Below are positions 15,668-25,026 of a stretch of DNA of 40,976 nucleotides, in pieces. Position numbers and translations under genes: made by a program. Source of the DNA: Ignavibacteriota bacterium (GTDB lineage: Bacteria > Bacteroidota > Ignavibacteria > SZUA-365). The notes beneath the pieces are model-generated. The model saw only the letters and a list, made by a program, of their open reading frames with translations, had not been told where the DNA came from and did not search any database. Position 1 is the stretch's first letter. Each line of letters opens with the position of its first letter. The stretch lies in NCBI GenBank assembly GCA_016218045.1, contig JACRFB010000037.1:1-40976 (forward strand), in the 5' to 3' direction.

Positions 15668-17893
15668 ATGAGAAAACATACACTCTCCGTCGCGGCATTC
15701 TGCCTTTTCGCCCTCGTTGCAACAGGCGCCATGAGCCAGAACCGCGAACGTCAACGCGACGTGGTCGTAAAAGACCTCGTCTATCCTGAATTCCGCAATA
15801 CCGGCGATCTCGAGAAGAGTGTGGCCGACCATGAGCGGGCGTTGCGGGACTACGATCAGAAAAAATCGTCGCTCGTCACGATGCCCGACGTGATGGGTAA
15901 TACCTCCTCAGCGCTTCCGTCGGCCGCTCCGAGCCGCGCAGGCAAAAACACGCAGAACACGATTCAGTCGAATTGTATCATTCCGCGTGACGGCTCGTGG
16001 ATCGCGGTGCCGCGTAATGACGACGGTTCTCTCGGGCCGATCGGCCTGCCTTTCACCTTCGATCTCTATGGCAGCAGCTACACGAGTGTCTGGATCAACA
16101 CCAATGGCAACCTGACCTTTACAGGACCTGTCTCGGCATTCACTCCGTCAGGATTCCCGATAGCCACACCCATGGTTGCGCCCTTCTGGGCGGATGTCGA
16201 CACCCGTAACGTCGCGTGCGGACAGGCGTGGTATAAAATCGAAGCGAGTCGCCTGCTCGTCACCTGGGAAAACGTCGGCTACTATAGCAACGTCTGCGCC
16301 CTGCAGAATACCTTTCAGGTCATAATCGGCACATATACCGATCCGGTGATCGGCATAGGCAACAACGTGAAATTCAACTACGGCGACATGCAGTGGACCA
16401 CCGGACAGGCCTCCGGCAGCGGAAGCGGTTTTGCCGGAACTCCCGCCACCGCCGGCATCAACAAAGGCAACGGCATCGACTTTCTGCAAATCGGTCGATT
16501 CAATGTCAACAGTTCGGTGTACGACGGACCCGGCGGAGCCAGCGACGGCATCAGCTTCCTCGATGACCGCTGTTACGGTTTTAATGTCTCGACAGCCGGC
16601 AACATCGCTCCGGTCTTTTCGGGTCTTCCCGCGGGGAATACTGTTTCCCTCGAAGTGGGACAGACGGCGCAGTTGAACATCCAGGCCATCCCGCCCGAAG
16701 TCACACAAACCAACTCGGTGTCCGTGAATTACGGCCTTCTGTGCGGCGTCTCGGCAACGACCACGAGCGGAGCAATCGCCGATGCGACGATCGACATCAC
16801 TGCCTCGCTGTGCAATCTCGGTTCGAACGTTATCACGCTGTCGGCCACGGACAATGCCGCGACGCCGCTGACAAGCAGTGTCGACATCACACTCAATGTG
16901 ACATGTCCCTCGCTTACCTTCACAACGTGTCCGCTGGACATCGTCACGTCGAACGACCTCGATAATTGCAGCGCGGTTGTGAGCTACGATGCCTTTGCGG
17001 CCAGCACGATTCCCGTCACGTACTCGTACGTTTTCGGCGGCGCAACAAGCGGAGGCGGTGCGGGCACAGGAAGCGGCCAGACCTTTGCCAAGGGCGTCAC
17101 CACTGTGACCGTGTCCGCGACGAACGGCTGCGACACCAGGACGTGCAGCTTTACCGTGACGGTGAACGACACACAGGCGCCTGTGGCAACAGTGAAGCCG
17201 GACCAGTACATGTGGCCGCCAAATCACGAGTACCAGACCGTGAGTGCGGCCGAAATGGTCGCTGCGGTCACCGACAACTGTGCGACGATGAGCACGGCTG
17301 ATGTGCGCATCACATCGGTGAGCAGCGACGAGCCGGAAAATTCGACGGGCGGAGGCGACGGCAACACCTCCGACGACATCGTGATCGCGGGCGATTGCAA
17401 TTCAGTACAGCTTCGCCGCGAGCGCAAGGGCGGCGGCAACGGCCGCGTGTACACAGTGCACTTCTCGGTCAGTGATCCCGACGGCAACACGTCGTCATAC
17501 ACCTTCAGGGCTTATGTCCCGCACAGTGAGTTGGGCACGTCCGTCGATGATGGCGCAGTGAGCGGATACACCGTCAACTCGCCGTGCTCCGCGTCACCGA
17601 AGCCGGGCGACCGCATGGAAATTATCCCCGCCGGGTATGCGCTCGAGCAGAATTTCCCGAATCCGTTTAATCCCTCGACGCGAATCAGCTACAGCATCCC
17701 GCAGGACGTAGCAGTGAAGTTGACGGTGTTCGATATGTTCGGTCGCACTGTCGCGGTGCTCGTCGACGGCGAACGTGCCGCGGGCGCGCACTCCGTGTCG
17801 TTCGACGCCTCGAACCTCGTCAGCGGCACGTACATGTACACGTTCGAAGCGAACGGCGTGGTGATCAATCGCACGATGAATCTCCTGAAATAA
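15668..17893 (+). CDS. Large cell-surface protein with NIDO and HYR-like domains, T9SS cargo
   Basis: A 741-residue exported protein; AAGGG (15656-15660) precedes ATG 15668 and the signal peptide ends near TGAMSQ. Residues ~110-240 resemble a NIDO domain: VWINTNGNLTF, PMVAPFWADVDTR, then RLLVTWENVGYY and FQVIIGTY. Next come Ig-like/HYR-type repeats (VSLEVGQTAQLNIQA; TTVTVSATNGCDTRTCSFTV with VNDTQAP). A region rich in Asp and Gly follows (SDEPENSTGGGDGNTSDD), which could bind calcium. The end is a textbook T9SS type A domain: YALEQNFPNPFNPSTRIS, VFDMFGRTVAVLVDG, LVSGTYMYTF. It is likely an adhesive surface protein. Confidence 0.92.
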   Translation: MRKHTLSVAAFCLFALVATGAMSQNRERQRDVVVKDLVYPEFRNTGDLEKSVADHERALRDYDQKKSSLVTMPDVMGNTSSALPSAAPSRAGKNTQNTIQSNCIIPRDGSWIAVPRNDDGSLGPIGLPFTFDLYGSSYTSVWINTNGNLTFTGPVSAFTPSGFPIATPMVAPFWADVDTRNVACGQAWYKIEASRLLVTWENVGYYSNVCALQNTFQVIIGTYTDPVIGIGNNVKFNYGDMQWTTGQASGSGSGFAGTPATAGINKGNGIDFLQIGRFNVNSSVYDGPGGASDGISFLDDRCYGFNVSTAGNIAPVFSGLPAGNTVSLEVGQTAQLNIQAIPPEVTQTNSVSVNYGLLCGVSATTTSGAIADATIDITASLCNLGSNVITLSATDNAATPLTSSVDITLNVTCPSLTFTTCPLDIVTSNDLDNCSAVVSYDAFAASTIPVTYSYVFGGATSGGGAGTGSGQTFAKGVTTVTVSATNGCDTRTCSFTVTVNDTQAPVATVKPDQYMWPPNHEYQTVSAAEMVAAVTDNCATMSTADVRITSVSSDEPENSTGGGDGNTSDDIVIAGDCNSVQLRRERKGGGNGRVYTVHFSVSDPDGNTSSYTFRAYVPHSELGTSVDDGAVSGYTVNSPCSASPKPGDRMEIIPAGYALEQNFPNPFNPSTRISYSIPQDVAVKLTVFDMFGRTVAVLVDGERAAGAHSVSFDASNLVSGTYMYTFEANGVVINRTMNLLK

Positions 17894-17910
17894 TCACTCC
17901 GTCCAATCAC

Positions 17911-17946
17911 AGAAAGGCCGTCTGGATTCCGGGCGGCCTTTCTCAT
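17911..17946 (+). terminator. Intrinsic terminator after the NIDO/HYR gene
   Basis: AGAAAGGCCG (17911-17920) pairs perfectly with CGGCCTTTCT (17934-17943), with extra wobble pairs possible inside the 13-nt loop. The short pyrimidine tail TCTCATTT follows. Confidence 0.75.
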
Positions 17947-17979
17947 TTCGCGATGGTTCGGAAATTGCCTCGCACCAAG

Positions 17980-18011
17980 GTTGGAATGTGTGCGGGGCTG
18001 AGCTATTTTTT
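17980..18011 (+). promoter_or_regulatory. Promoter of the histidine kinase gene
   Basis: GTTG (17980-17983), a 20-nt spacer and TATTTTTT (18004-18011) match the shared pattern. The expected start near 18016 gives a ~50-nt leader with AGGAG (18057-18061) before GTG 18068. Confidence 0.5.
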
Positions 18012-18067
18012 CTGCGGATCGTCGCGGATCTGAGAACCGGAATCACCCTGAAATTCAGGAGTGGCAC

Positions 18068-19291
18068 GTGGCATCAACGAACGAAGCGAACGAAGCGCTG
18101 GTCATCCGTCAGGCGACTGAAGCACTGATGGCGGAGGGGGAGGAGGTGTTCCGGCTGATCTTCGAGAGCAATTCCGCGGCGCTCGCGATCATCAATCCCG
18201 ACACCACCATCGCGCTGGTCAATGACGCGTACTGCGCCATGAGTGGCTACAGCAAAGTGGAGGCGATTGGCCTGAGCTGGACCACACAGATCCCACCCGA
18301 GGATCTCGGCCGTCTGCAGGAGTACAACCGCCGGCGCCTCGCCAATCCTGCCGACGCTCCCGACTCCTACGAATTTTCCTTCTACCACAAGAACGGGGAG
18401 ATCCGCCACGGCCTCATGTCGGTTGCAATGATGGCGAATGCCCGGAAAATCATCGCATCGTTCTCCGACATCACCGATAGAAGACGCGCCGAAGCGGAAC
18501 TCGCTCTTGCGAACCGGCTTGTCTCGGCAATCAATGCCGAGTTGCAGGCCAGTCTCGCCGAAGTGCATGCGCGGAACGAAGGTCTGGAGATCATGAGCCG
18601 CGCCATCGTGCACGATCTCCGCAGCATGTTGAACGTGGTGATCGGCTATGCGGATTTTCTTGCCGAACACACAGCCGATGCTGCACCGCCGGAATACCGG
18701 CAGGCGACAAAGGGGATCAACACCGCCACGTCTCGGATGATGCAGACGCTCGACGACCTCCTCCTGCTCGCGAAAGTGGACGGAGTGGCGGCGCCGCGTG
18801 TACCTCTCGACATGGAACAGCTCGTGCTCCGCGTTCTTCACGATCTCGCACCCACCATCGCCGCTGTCGGAGCGGATGTTACTCTGCCGTCGAGCTGGCC
18901 TCGTGTGCTCGGGCATGGACCCTGGGTAGAGGTGATCTGGCGGAACTACCTCGCCAACGCCTGCAAATTCGGCGGGAAAAATCCGCGTATCAGTATAGAG
19001 GCGACGCTGCGAAAGGATGCCTCCGAACGCGAGGAGGGATTGTTTACGGTGCGCGATTCAGGTGTGGGAATCGATCCTGCCGAGCAGGATCTAATCTTCC
19101 AGCCCTTCTCACGCCTCGAAACCGTGCGAGTGGAAGGGCACGGACTCGGGCTGTCCATCGTCCGCCGTATCGCCGAAAAACTGGGCGGGTCCGTGTGTGT
19201 CGAGTCGAGCGGACGCGATGGCGAGGGCAGCGCGTTTTGTTTCACGCTGCCCGTCGTCTCACCCGATACGCCCGTGAGGGACAACAGCTAG
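18068..19291 (+). CDS. PAS-domain sensor histidine kinase
   Basis: A 407-residue soluble kinase without transmembrane segments, so it senses an internal cue. A PAS domain spans ~25-140 and ends in the usual FSDITDRRRAEAEL linker. The phospho-acceptor His182 lies in AIVHDLRSMLNVVIGYADFL. The catalytic domain has the N box (EVIWRNYLANACKFG, Asn293/Asn297), G1 DSGVG (330-334), F box IFQPFS (343-348) and G2 GHGLGLS (357-363). GTG 18068 follows AGGAG by six bases. No response regulator gene is adjacent, so its partner lies elsewhere. Its last four bases overlap the convergent BNR-protein gene. Confidence 0.94.
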   Translation: MASTNEANEALVIRQATEALMAEGEEVFRLIFESNSAALAIINPDTTIALVNDAYCAMSGYSKVEAIGLSWTTQIPPEDLGRLQEYNRRRLANPADAPDSYEFSFYHKNGEIRHGLMSVAMMANARKIIASFSDITDRRRAEAELALANRLVSAINAELQASLAEVHARNEGLEIMSRAIVHDLRSMLNVVIGYADFLAEHTADAAPPEYRQATKGINTATSRMMQTLDDLLLLAKVDGVAAPRVPLDMEQLVLRVLHDLAPTIAAVGADVTLPSSWPRVLGHGPWVEVIWRNYLANACKFGGKNPRISIEATLRKDASEREEGLFTVRDSGVGIDPAEQDLIFQPFSRLETVRVEGHGLGLSIVRRIAEKLGGSVCVESSGRDGEGSAFCFTLPVVSPDTPVRDNS

Positions 19292-20415
19292 CGGAACATG
19301 TCCTCCGGCAGTTCCTCGTCCACGAGTCGGTAGATGCCGTGTTTCAGTGTCACACAGAACACACGCACCGGGTAGCCCGGTGCGATGCGCACACGCATGA
19401 AGGCCGGCGTGTTCGGCTGTACAGGAAGCCCGTCGGAAATGAGTTTCCACGTCGTGCCACCGTCGGTGCTGCGATACACACCCTTGTACACATGTGAGAA
19501 GTAGATCAGCTTGGGATTCCGCGGATGCACGGCGATCTCGGAGATCTGATCTTCGCCGATGAGACGCGACCAGTTTATCCCGAGATTCGTAGTGCGGTAT
19601 AGTCCGGAGTTGTACCCTGTGACTCCGGCGAGGGCAGTGAGCGGGTCCGACGGATCGAAAGCGATGGCGCGCACGCCTGTTCCACCGTCAGGATGAAAAT
19701 CTGTGTCCACTGCTGTCCACGTTGCGGCACCATCCCGCGTCAAAGCGAGGCACCCTGTAGATTTCCGTCCTGAAAAACCGGCCAGAAGATTGCGAGGTGA
19801 GTTCGGATGGCCGCCGATCGCCTGTACGCCGTTGCCGTTCAGCACCTGCGTCCACGTTGCCCCTTCGTTTGTGGAATACCACACGCCGCTGTACCAACCG
19901 AGTCCGCAGTACAGGATGGACGGCGGACCCGTTACGCGGTAGATATGCAGAATGCCGCCGTCCGGCCAGGACGCGGGCGTGACGATCTGCGACCAGCTCT
20001 CTCCGCGGTTTGTGCTTTTAAAAAGGTTCTGCTTCTGCTTGCGACCGCCGAACCCCACATACAGGAGATTTCTGTCCACCTTGTCGAGCCACATGGCCGA
20101 CGTGAGTTCGTTGTCGTAGGCCGACGGAATGCCTGTTCGTTTTACGACCCAGTTGTACCCGCCGTCGGTGCTTTTATACACGTTGCCGTATTCCGTGCCG
20201 CAAAACATCACGAGCGAATCGACCGGATCCACCTCGATGGTGTACACGAGCAGATGTTGTAATCCGCGGTTCATCGGTTCCCAGGTGGAGGTCTGCGCGA
20301 CGCATGGCAAGATGGCGGCCATGGCAAGCGGCAGCGCGAGCGCGAGGGCCCGAAGAGCGGGAGATAAGGGCAGGGATGTGCCGCGTGAAAGTGTGGAGCT
20401 TGCTGTGCGATTCAT
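19288..20415 (-). CDS. Exported BNR/sortilin-like repeat protein
   Basis: The 375-residue protein has a signal peptide ending near LPCVAQ. At least five BNR (Asp-box) repeats are visible: STDGGYNW, STNRGESW, STNEGATW, TTNLGINW and STDGGTTW, so it is a beta-propeller of the kind found in sialidase-like and photosystem assembly-like proteins, but without the catalytic residues of a sialidase. No T9SS domain closes it (ends LPEDMFR). It starts only three bases after the stop of the vWA gene, with GAGGTGA overlapping that stop, so the two form an operon. Its stop overlaps the kinase gene at CTAG. Confidence 0.88.
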   Translation of the reverse strand: MNRTASSTLSRGTSLPLSPALRALALALPLAMAAILPCVAQTSTWEPMNRGLQHLLVYTIEVDPVDSLVMFCGTEYGNVYKSTDGGYNWVVKRTGIPSAYDNELTSAMWLDKVDRNLLYVGFGGRKQKQNLFKSTNRGESWSQIVTPASWPDGGILHIYRVTGPPSILYCGLGWYSGVWYSTNEGATWTQVLNGNGVQAIGGHPNSPRNLLAGFSGRKSTGCLALTRDGAATWTAVDTDFHPDGGTGVRAIAFDPSDPLTALAGVTGYNSGLYRTTNLGINWSRLIGEDQISEIAVHPRNPKLIYFSHVYKGVYRSTDGGTTWKLISDGLPVQPNTPAFMRVRIAPGYPVRVFCVTLKHGIYRLVDEELPEDMFR

Positions 20416-20418
20416 CGT

Positions 20419-22506
20419 TCACCTCGCCAGTGTCATCGTGATCGTGCGCATCTGTCCGCCACTGCGCAGGACGCAGTAATACACGCCCGACGGGAGCGCC
20501 GCGCCGTGCTCGTCGCGGCCGTCCCACAGCACGCGCTGCAAGCCCGGAGTGGCTGCTCCGTCGACAAGTGTTCGGACCAGCCGCCCCCGGGCATCGTACA
20601 CGCGCAGCGTCATGTGCTGACCGCGTTGCGCGTCCGGAATGAAGTACTCGATGAGTGTTGTCGGATTAAACGGATTCGGGTAGTTCTGCCGCAGCGCAAT
20701 GCGCTCGGGCGGCACGGTTTCGCCCTTGTCCACATCCTGAGGCGTTTCGATCTTGACGACGATGAAGGCGGTGAACGGCGTGAGTATGTTGAACCGTTCG
20801 CTTAATCGGATGATCGACTCCTTTATTTCGGTGGAATCGGTCACGAAGCGCAAATCGTTCAACAGATCGTTGATGCGCTGCGCCGCCCAGTACCGCGCTA
20901 TCTGGACGGGCTCGAGTGAGTCCGGTGTGAAGGGCACGGGACGTGTGATGTCCTGGTTCACACTGTGCAGAGGTTCCTTGTATCGGAAGCGGACATCACG
21001 CACCGCGCTTCCGACTGTGCGGCCTGTCGTGTGTAATTCGTTGACTGTCGACGAGGCGTTGAACGTCCGCGGGTATGTGTGATATGCCTCTGTGGGAAGC
21101 GTGAGGAGTACGTCGCTAAAGGAAGGACTCGAAAAATCAAAGGTGAGGTCGCGCAGCACCGTCGCAATTGTATCGGCCTGTTCGATCGAGACTAGACGCC
21201 CCGCGTTGCGCCTTGCGGCCTCGCTCAAGATGTTCACATTCTCCGTGTACATGGTGAGCGGGTAAAAACGCGCCAGGGAACCGCCGCCGGGAGCCAGCAC
21301 GCTGTCGAGTCCCGCCGCGGTCTTGGGACCTCGGTTGGGAAGGCCGTCGGTGACGAACAGCAGCCGTCGTTCGGCGGCGGATCGGAACGCGCTTTCGAGA
21401 GCCGCCCTGATTCCGGTGCCGTAGTCGGTGATGCCCCGCGGGGTATATGCGGAACGAAGGAATGTGATCGCGCTTGTCACGTTTGCCGTCGTGGCGAAGA
21501 GCATCGCTGTGTCGGCCGGATACGATGTTGTTGCACCCGAGAACAGGACGATGCGGAAACGATCCGATGGCAGAAGCATGCCCAGAAGCTGCTCCACAGT
21601 CTCGCGGACGACATTGATGCGCAGTCCCGTCATGCTGCCTGATGCGTCCAGGGCAAAGACAAAATCCGCCTTTGCTCCCATGTCGGCAAACGCTTCGGTC
21701 GGCGGCGTCCACAGGATAAAAAATCCGTCGGCGACCGTGTCGGGCATACTGTAATTCAGGACTGGAAAGGTGTTCTGCCAATCGCGCTGTGCGAAGGTGA
21801 GAGTGAAGTCTCGCGTGTACTGCAGCGACTCCACGCCGAAATCCACGGTCGCGTGTGAGGTGTCGGCATAGGTGACGGACACCGCGGTGAGGAGGGAGTC
21901 GTGATTTGTCTTGATGGTTTCGAGTGCGAAGTCCGATGCCAGTGAGATGCGGAGGGCGGTGAACCGCACGGGCGTCGTCTGATAATCTGCTATTGCCATG
22001 GGGTACGTGAAGAGCGCGCGGCCCTGTGCGTTGAGCGGAAGCAGTTGAAAGTATTGTATCTCGATGCGACGCGTCGAGTTGGCCTTGATGGGATAGATGC
22101 GCAACTGGAAACGATTGGAGCCAAGTGATTGCAGCAGTGCAGGATCGCCGTAACCGTGCTGCACAAGACTGTCATACTGCTGCTGCGCCGTCTCCTTTCT
22201 GCGCACGCCGAATGTGTAGCGTTTTCCGTCCACCCACATCCAGAGCCCGTCGACGATTGCGCCTTCAGGCAGTTGGAACACGTAGAAGCCCTCGAGGTCG
22301 ATGGGCTCGGGATTGTAGAAGGTCTCGTCCACATGTGTCGTGGCGAGCAGATTGCGGATGGTCACGGTTGACCGTACGGAATCGAGTCGAAGATTATACA
22401 GCGGCGACGCCGTCATCGGCTTGCGCGCGTACAGCCGTCCCGCGTCCGCACTTGCTGCGCATCCCAGCAGCAGCAACATCACACAGACAACGCTCCGTCG
22501 ATTCAT
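20419..22506 (-). CDS. VIT and von Willebrand A domain surface protein, T9SS cargo
   Basis: A 695-residue exported protein preceded by GGAGGG (22513-22518). After the signal peptide comes a VIT domain (~35-165: VDETFYNPEPIDLEGFYVFQLPE in part, RRKETAQQQYDSLVQ). A vWA domain follows (~279-460), with a metal-ion site DASGS (287-291). This pairing is that of inter-alpha-trypsin inhibitor heavy-chain relatives. The end carries a T9SS/FlgD-like domain: LRQNYPNPFNPTTLIEYF, VYDARGRLVRTLVDG, LPSGVYYCVL. LLLLGC (11-16) could be read as a lipobox, but the sorting domain makes a normal signal peptide likelier. First gene of a two-gene operon. Confidence 0.93.
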   Translation of the reverse strand: MNRRSVVCVMLLLLGCAASADAGRLYARKPMTASPLYNLRLDSVRSTVTIRNLLATTHVDETFYNPEPIDLEGFYVFQLPEGAIVDGLWMWVDGKRYTFGVRRKETAQQQYDSLVQHGYGDPALLQSLGSNRFQLRIYPIKANSTRRIEIQYFQLLPLNAQGRALFTYPMAIADYQTTPVRFTALRISLASDFALETIKTNHDSLLTAVSVTYADTSHATVDFGVESLQYTRDFTLTFAQRDWQNTFPVLNYSMPDTVADGFFILWTPPTEAFADMGAKADFVFALDASGSMTGLRINVVRETVEQLLGMLLPSDRFRIVLFSGATTSYPADTAMLFATTANVTSAITFLRSAYTPRGITDYGTGIRAALESAFRSAAERRLLFVTDGLPNRGPKTAAGLDSVLAPGGGSLARFYPLTMYTENVNILSEAARRNAGRLVSIEQADTIATVLRDLTFDFSSPSFSDVLLTLPTEAYHTYPRTFNASSTVNELHTTGRTVGSAVRDVRFRYKEPLHSVNQDITRPVPFTPDSLEPVQIARYWAAQRINDLLNDLRFVTDSTEIKESIIRLSERFNILTPFTAFIVVKIETPQDVDKGETVPPERIALRQNYPNPFNPTTLIEYFIPDAQRGQHMTLRVYDARGRLVRTLVDGAATPGLQRVLWDGRDEHGAALPSGVYYCVLRSGGQMRTITMTLAR

Positions 22507-22542
22507 TGGAATCCCTCCAGGTGTGCCGCGATTCAGGTTATG

Positions 22543-22574
22543 TAAAACTATGCGCGGACGGGGTCAATATCAAT
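22543..22574 (-). promoter_or_regulatory. Promoter of the vWA-BNR operon
   Basis: On the minus strand, ATTG (22574-22571), a 20-nt spacer and TAGTTTTA (22550-22543) fit the shared promoter form. It lies between the DUF2279-like gene and the vWA gene and gives a leader of ~30 nt. Confidence 0.5.
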
Positions 22575-22607
22575 GGAAAAAGACGTGAAAATACACTTTT
22601 GACCTGC

Positions 22608-23654
22608 TCAACGAAGCTGCAGCACATGCCACGACGGGGTGTGTCCGCGAGAGAAGGTCACCGCTGGCATAGGGACGTGGAAATGGTTCACGATGCGTTG
22701 TGCGAGATGCAGCTCGCGCTGCGACACGGGCCATGCCCCGAGATCGAGATCGAGGCCCACAACAAATTCACCCGTGCCCGGCGCGTGGTTCCACGCCGTG
22801 TAGTGGTCGCGGACGCTCCAGCCGACCGCAAGCTGCAGCGCATCGGGCCACCACCGATCGAGCGATTCCGGAAGAAAGTCGTTGACCCGCACAGCCAACC
22901 AGTAGGTGTGCGCGTCGTAATGCTCGGTAAATCGGGGCGGAAACACGTATCCTTCTGCGGGCACATAACTCCACTTCACCCGGAAGGTATTCAACACGGG
23001 GTATTGGCGCTGCAGCATCCCGTACACAAGCCCGGCGGTATTGTAGACAAGATCCTGATAATCGAAACCGAGCGTTGTCGTGCCGTCGCCCACTTCCACC
23101 AGGACGGCGAAACCGAACGTGACCGCCGCCGATCCCCAGAGGGATGCGTTGTGATCGAAGCCGCCCCAGCGCAGCGCATCGTACATGGTGTGAAAATAAA
23201 AGTGTGACGTGAAGAGATGCCCGAGCTTGTCGACGCCGGTGTTTTTCTCGCCGAACCAGCCGTCTTCATGGAAGAGGAAGGAGCTCTCGCGCTTCTGCCA
23301 CCAGGCGTAGTACGAGTCGATCATCGAACCCGCGAATAAACCGCTCACAAAGCCCCCGGCGACAATTTTCCGCAGAGTCCATCCCGTGTCCACCGTAAAC
23401 GGCGACACGTACCCTGCGGGATTTTCGACGAACGGCTGTGCCATGTCCTGATCCAATGCCTGCGCCCGGCATGGTCTCGCGACACAGATCATGCAGGCCA
23501 GGAGCAATACACGCCACACGACCGCAGTGACAAGGTGGACGTGTGGACGCGACTCAAGATGCTCGAGTGCGGTCACGGAAATCCTTGGTAGAATTCTGAA
23601 GAAGAGAGTGAGCAAGGTACATAAAACACGCATGGTTTGCATGTGTACGCACAT
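22608..23654 (-). CDS. DUF2279-like (YfiM-type) exported protein
   Basis: The 348-residue frame encodes a hydrophobic export segment (WRVLLLACMICVARPCRAQ) and a body with marks of the DUF2279/YfiM group: VDKLGHLFTSHFYFHTMYDALRW, GFAVLVEVGDG and GFDYQDLVYNTAGLVYG. Conserved Asp, His and aromatic residues lie in membrane-like segments. These proteins are of unknown function and are thought to be envelope-associated. The start is uncertain. ATG 23654 has AAGG before it but puts ~45 residues ahead of the signal segment; GTG 23519 would begin directly at it. The assignment is by motif memory, not search. Confidence 0.7.
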   Translation of the reverse strand: MCVHMQTMRVLCTLLTLFFRILPRISVTALEHLESRPHVHLVTAVVWRVLLLACMICVARPCRAQALDQDMAQPFVENPAGYVSPFTVDTGWTLRKIVAGGFVSGLFAGSMIDSYYAWWQKRESSFLFHEDGWFGEKNTGVDKLGHLFTSHFYFHTMYDALRWGGFDHNASLWGSAAVTFGFAVLVEVGDGTTTLGFDYQDLVYNTAGLVYGMLQRQYPVLNTFRVKWSYVPAEGYVFPPRFTEHYDAHTYWLAVRVNDFLPESLDRWWPDALQLAVGWSVRDHYTAWNHAPGTGEFVVGLDLDLGAWPVSQRELHLAQRIVNHFHVPMPAVTFSRGHTPSWHVLQLR

Positions 23655-23769
23655 GTCCGTGCCTTGTGAATTCGCCGGCGTTCACACACATTGTCGTGGT
23701 CGCAGCGCCTGATATCGGTCTCGATCGCCGGACGGACGCGGCAGAGCTACCACAGAACGGGAATAGACC

Positions 23770-25026
23770 ATGCCGGACCTTTCGCGTTTGTATTCCGATC
23801 CCACTCTCCAATCACTTCGTGCGGAATGCGCCGCAGTGACCACCGGGACTGCAGTGTCCGATGTGGTTGAATATCGCGACGGCCGCACGCTTCAATACGT
23901 GGATCTTGTGATGGAAGGCGGCGGCATGCTGGGCATCGCGCTACTGGGCTATGTGCACGCGCTCGAATCCGCCGGGATCCGCTTCCTGTCGGTCGGAGGC
24001 GCATCGGCGGGATCCATCCTGTCGCTGCTGCTTGCCGCCTGCGCCGATCGCGGCGAGGAGAAAACGCCTGGGCTTGTCGATGCGGTGTTCGGCATGAACC
24101 TCGCCTCGTTTGTTGACGGCGACGACGATGCGCGCGATGTGAGTCTGCTCCTCGCGCGGGCGGACGTGGGCCGCCTCGAGGCCGTGTGGAAGGGTCTGCA
24201 AGTCATCGACAACATCACGGGGGATATCGGGTTGAATCCGGGCGACGCCTTTTGTGACTGGCTCGACAGGTTGCTGCGCGGATACGGGACCCCGACACTC
24301 GCGGATCTTGAAACGCGGCTGCAGCGGAATCCGGCGAACCTCTCGCTGCGCGGCACCGGTGAATCACTCGCGGGCATCCGGAGCGAACTGGGCATTGTGG
24401 CGGCGGATCTGAGCACCGAGACCAAGGCCGTGTTCCCTGCCATGGCGCCATTGTACTGGGCCGATCCGCAGCGTGTCTCCCCGGCGTTGTTTGTGCGTGC
24501 CTCGATGTCGATCCCTTTTTTCTTTCTCCCGTTCCGCGTGCACGGTGTCTCGAAGATTCCCGACGTAGCCGCCCGCTGGTCGCATATCGCCTCGTATGAA
24601 GGTGAGATTCCCGATACAACCGTGTTCGCCGACGGCGGACTCATGTCCAACTTCCCGATCTCCCTCTTCCATGCGCCCGGTGTGCCAGTCGCGCCGACGT
24701 TCGGTGTGAAACTCGGCGCCCGCGGTCGCCGTGTGCATGAGAGCATCTCGCCGCTCTCCTACGGCGCGAACCTGTTTAACGCCATGCGCCACTACGCCGA
24801 TTTCGATTTCATCGCGCGCAATCCGGACTACAAACACCTCCTCGGATACATCGACACCCGCGGTCACAACTGGCTCAATTTTTTTATGGGCGAGGAAGAA
24901 AAGTGGACGCTGTTCCGGAAGGGCATGACCGCCGGACTTTCCTTCCTGCGTTCGTTCAAATGGGAGGAGTACAAACAGGTCCGCGCAGACCTCGAAGCCC
25001 GCAAGTCGGAGGGCAGGGAATCGTGA
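23770..25026 (+). CDS. Patatin-like phospholipase
   Basis: A 418-residue acyl hydrolase of the patatin family, which cleaves acyl chains from lipids with a Ser-Asp dyad. The oxyanion-hole motif GGGMLG is at 50-55, the nucleophile Ser79 in GASAG (77-81), and the catalytic Asp288 in DGG (288-290). All three family landmarks are in place. There is no signal peptide, so it is probably cytoplasmic or membrane-peripheral. The region ~245-270 (SIPFFFLPFRV) is hydrophobic. It overlaps the next gene by GTGA, so the two are translationally coupled. Confidence 0.93.
   Translation: MPDLSRLYSDPTLQSLRAECAAVTTGTAVSDVVEYRDGRTLQYVDLVMEGGGMLGIALLGYVHALESAGIRFLSVGGASAGSILSLLLAACADRGEEKTPGLVDAVFGMNLASFVDGDDDARDVSLLLARADVGRLEAVWKGLQVIDNITGDIGLNPGDAFCDWLDRLLRGYGTPTLADLETRLQRNPANLSLRGTGESLAGIRSELGIVAADLSTETKAVFPAMAPLYWADPQRVSPALFVRASMSIPFFFLPFRVHGVSKIPDVAARWSHIASYEGEIPDTTVFADGGLMSNFPISLFHAPGVPVAPTFGVKLGARGRRVHESISPLSYGANLFNAMRHYADFDFIARNPDYKHLLGYIDTRGHNWLNFFMGEEEKWTLFRKGMTAGLSFLRSFKWEEYKQVRADLEARKSEGRES

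Noticed and set aside
15372-15671. 99-residue open frame before the NIDO/HYR gene
   Set aside because: It overlaps the promoter, has no ribosome site and no protein-like pattern.
22427-22461. Lipoprotein signal in the vWA protein (LLGC)
   Set aside because: The -2 position is atypical and a T9SS sorting domain is present, so a signal peptidase I substrate is more likely.
24622-24640. GCCGACGGCGGACTC inside the patatin gene, matching the repeat palindrome
   Set aside because: It encodes the required ADGGL catalytic motif in frame, so the match is coincidental.
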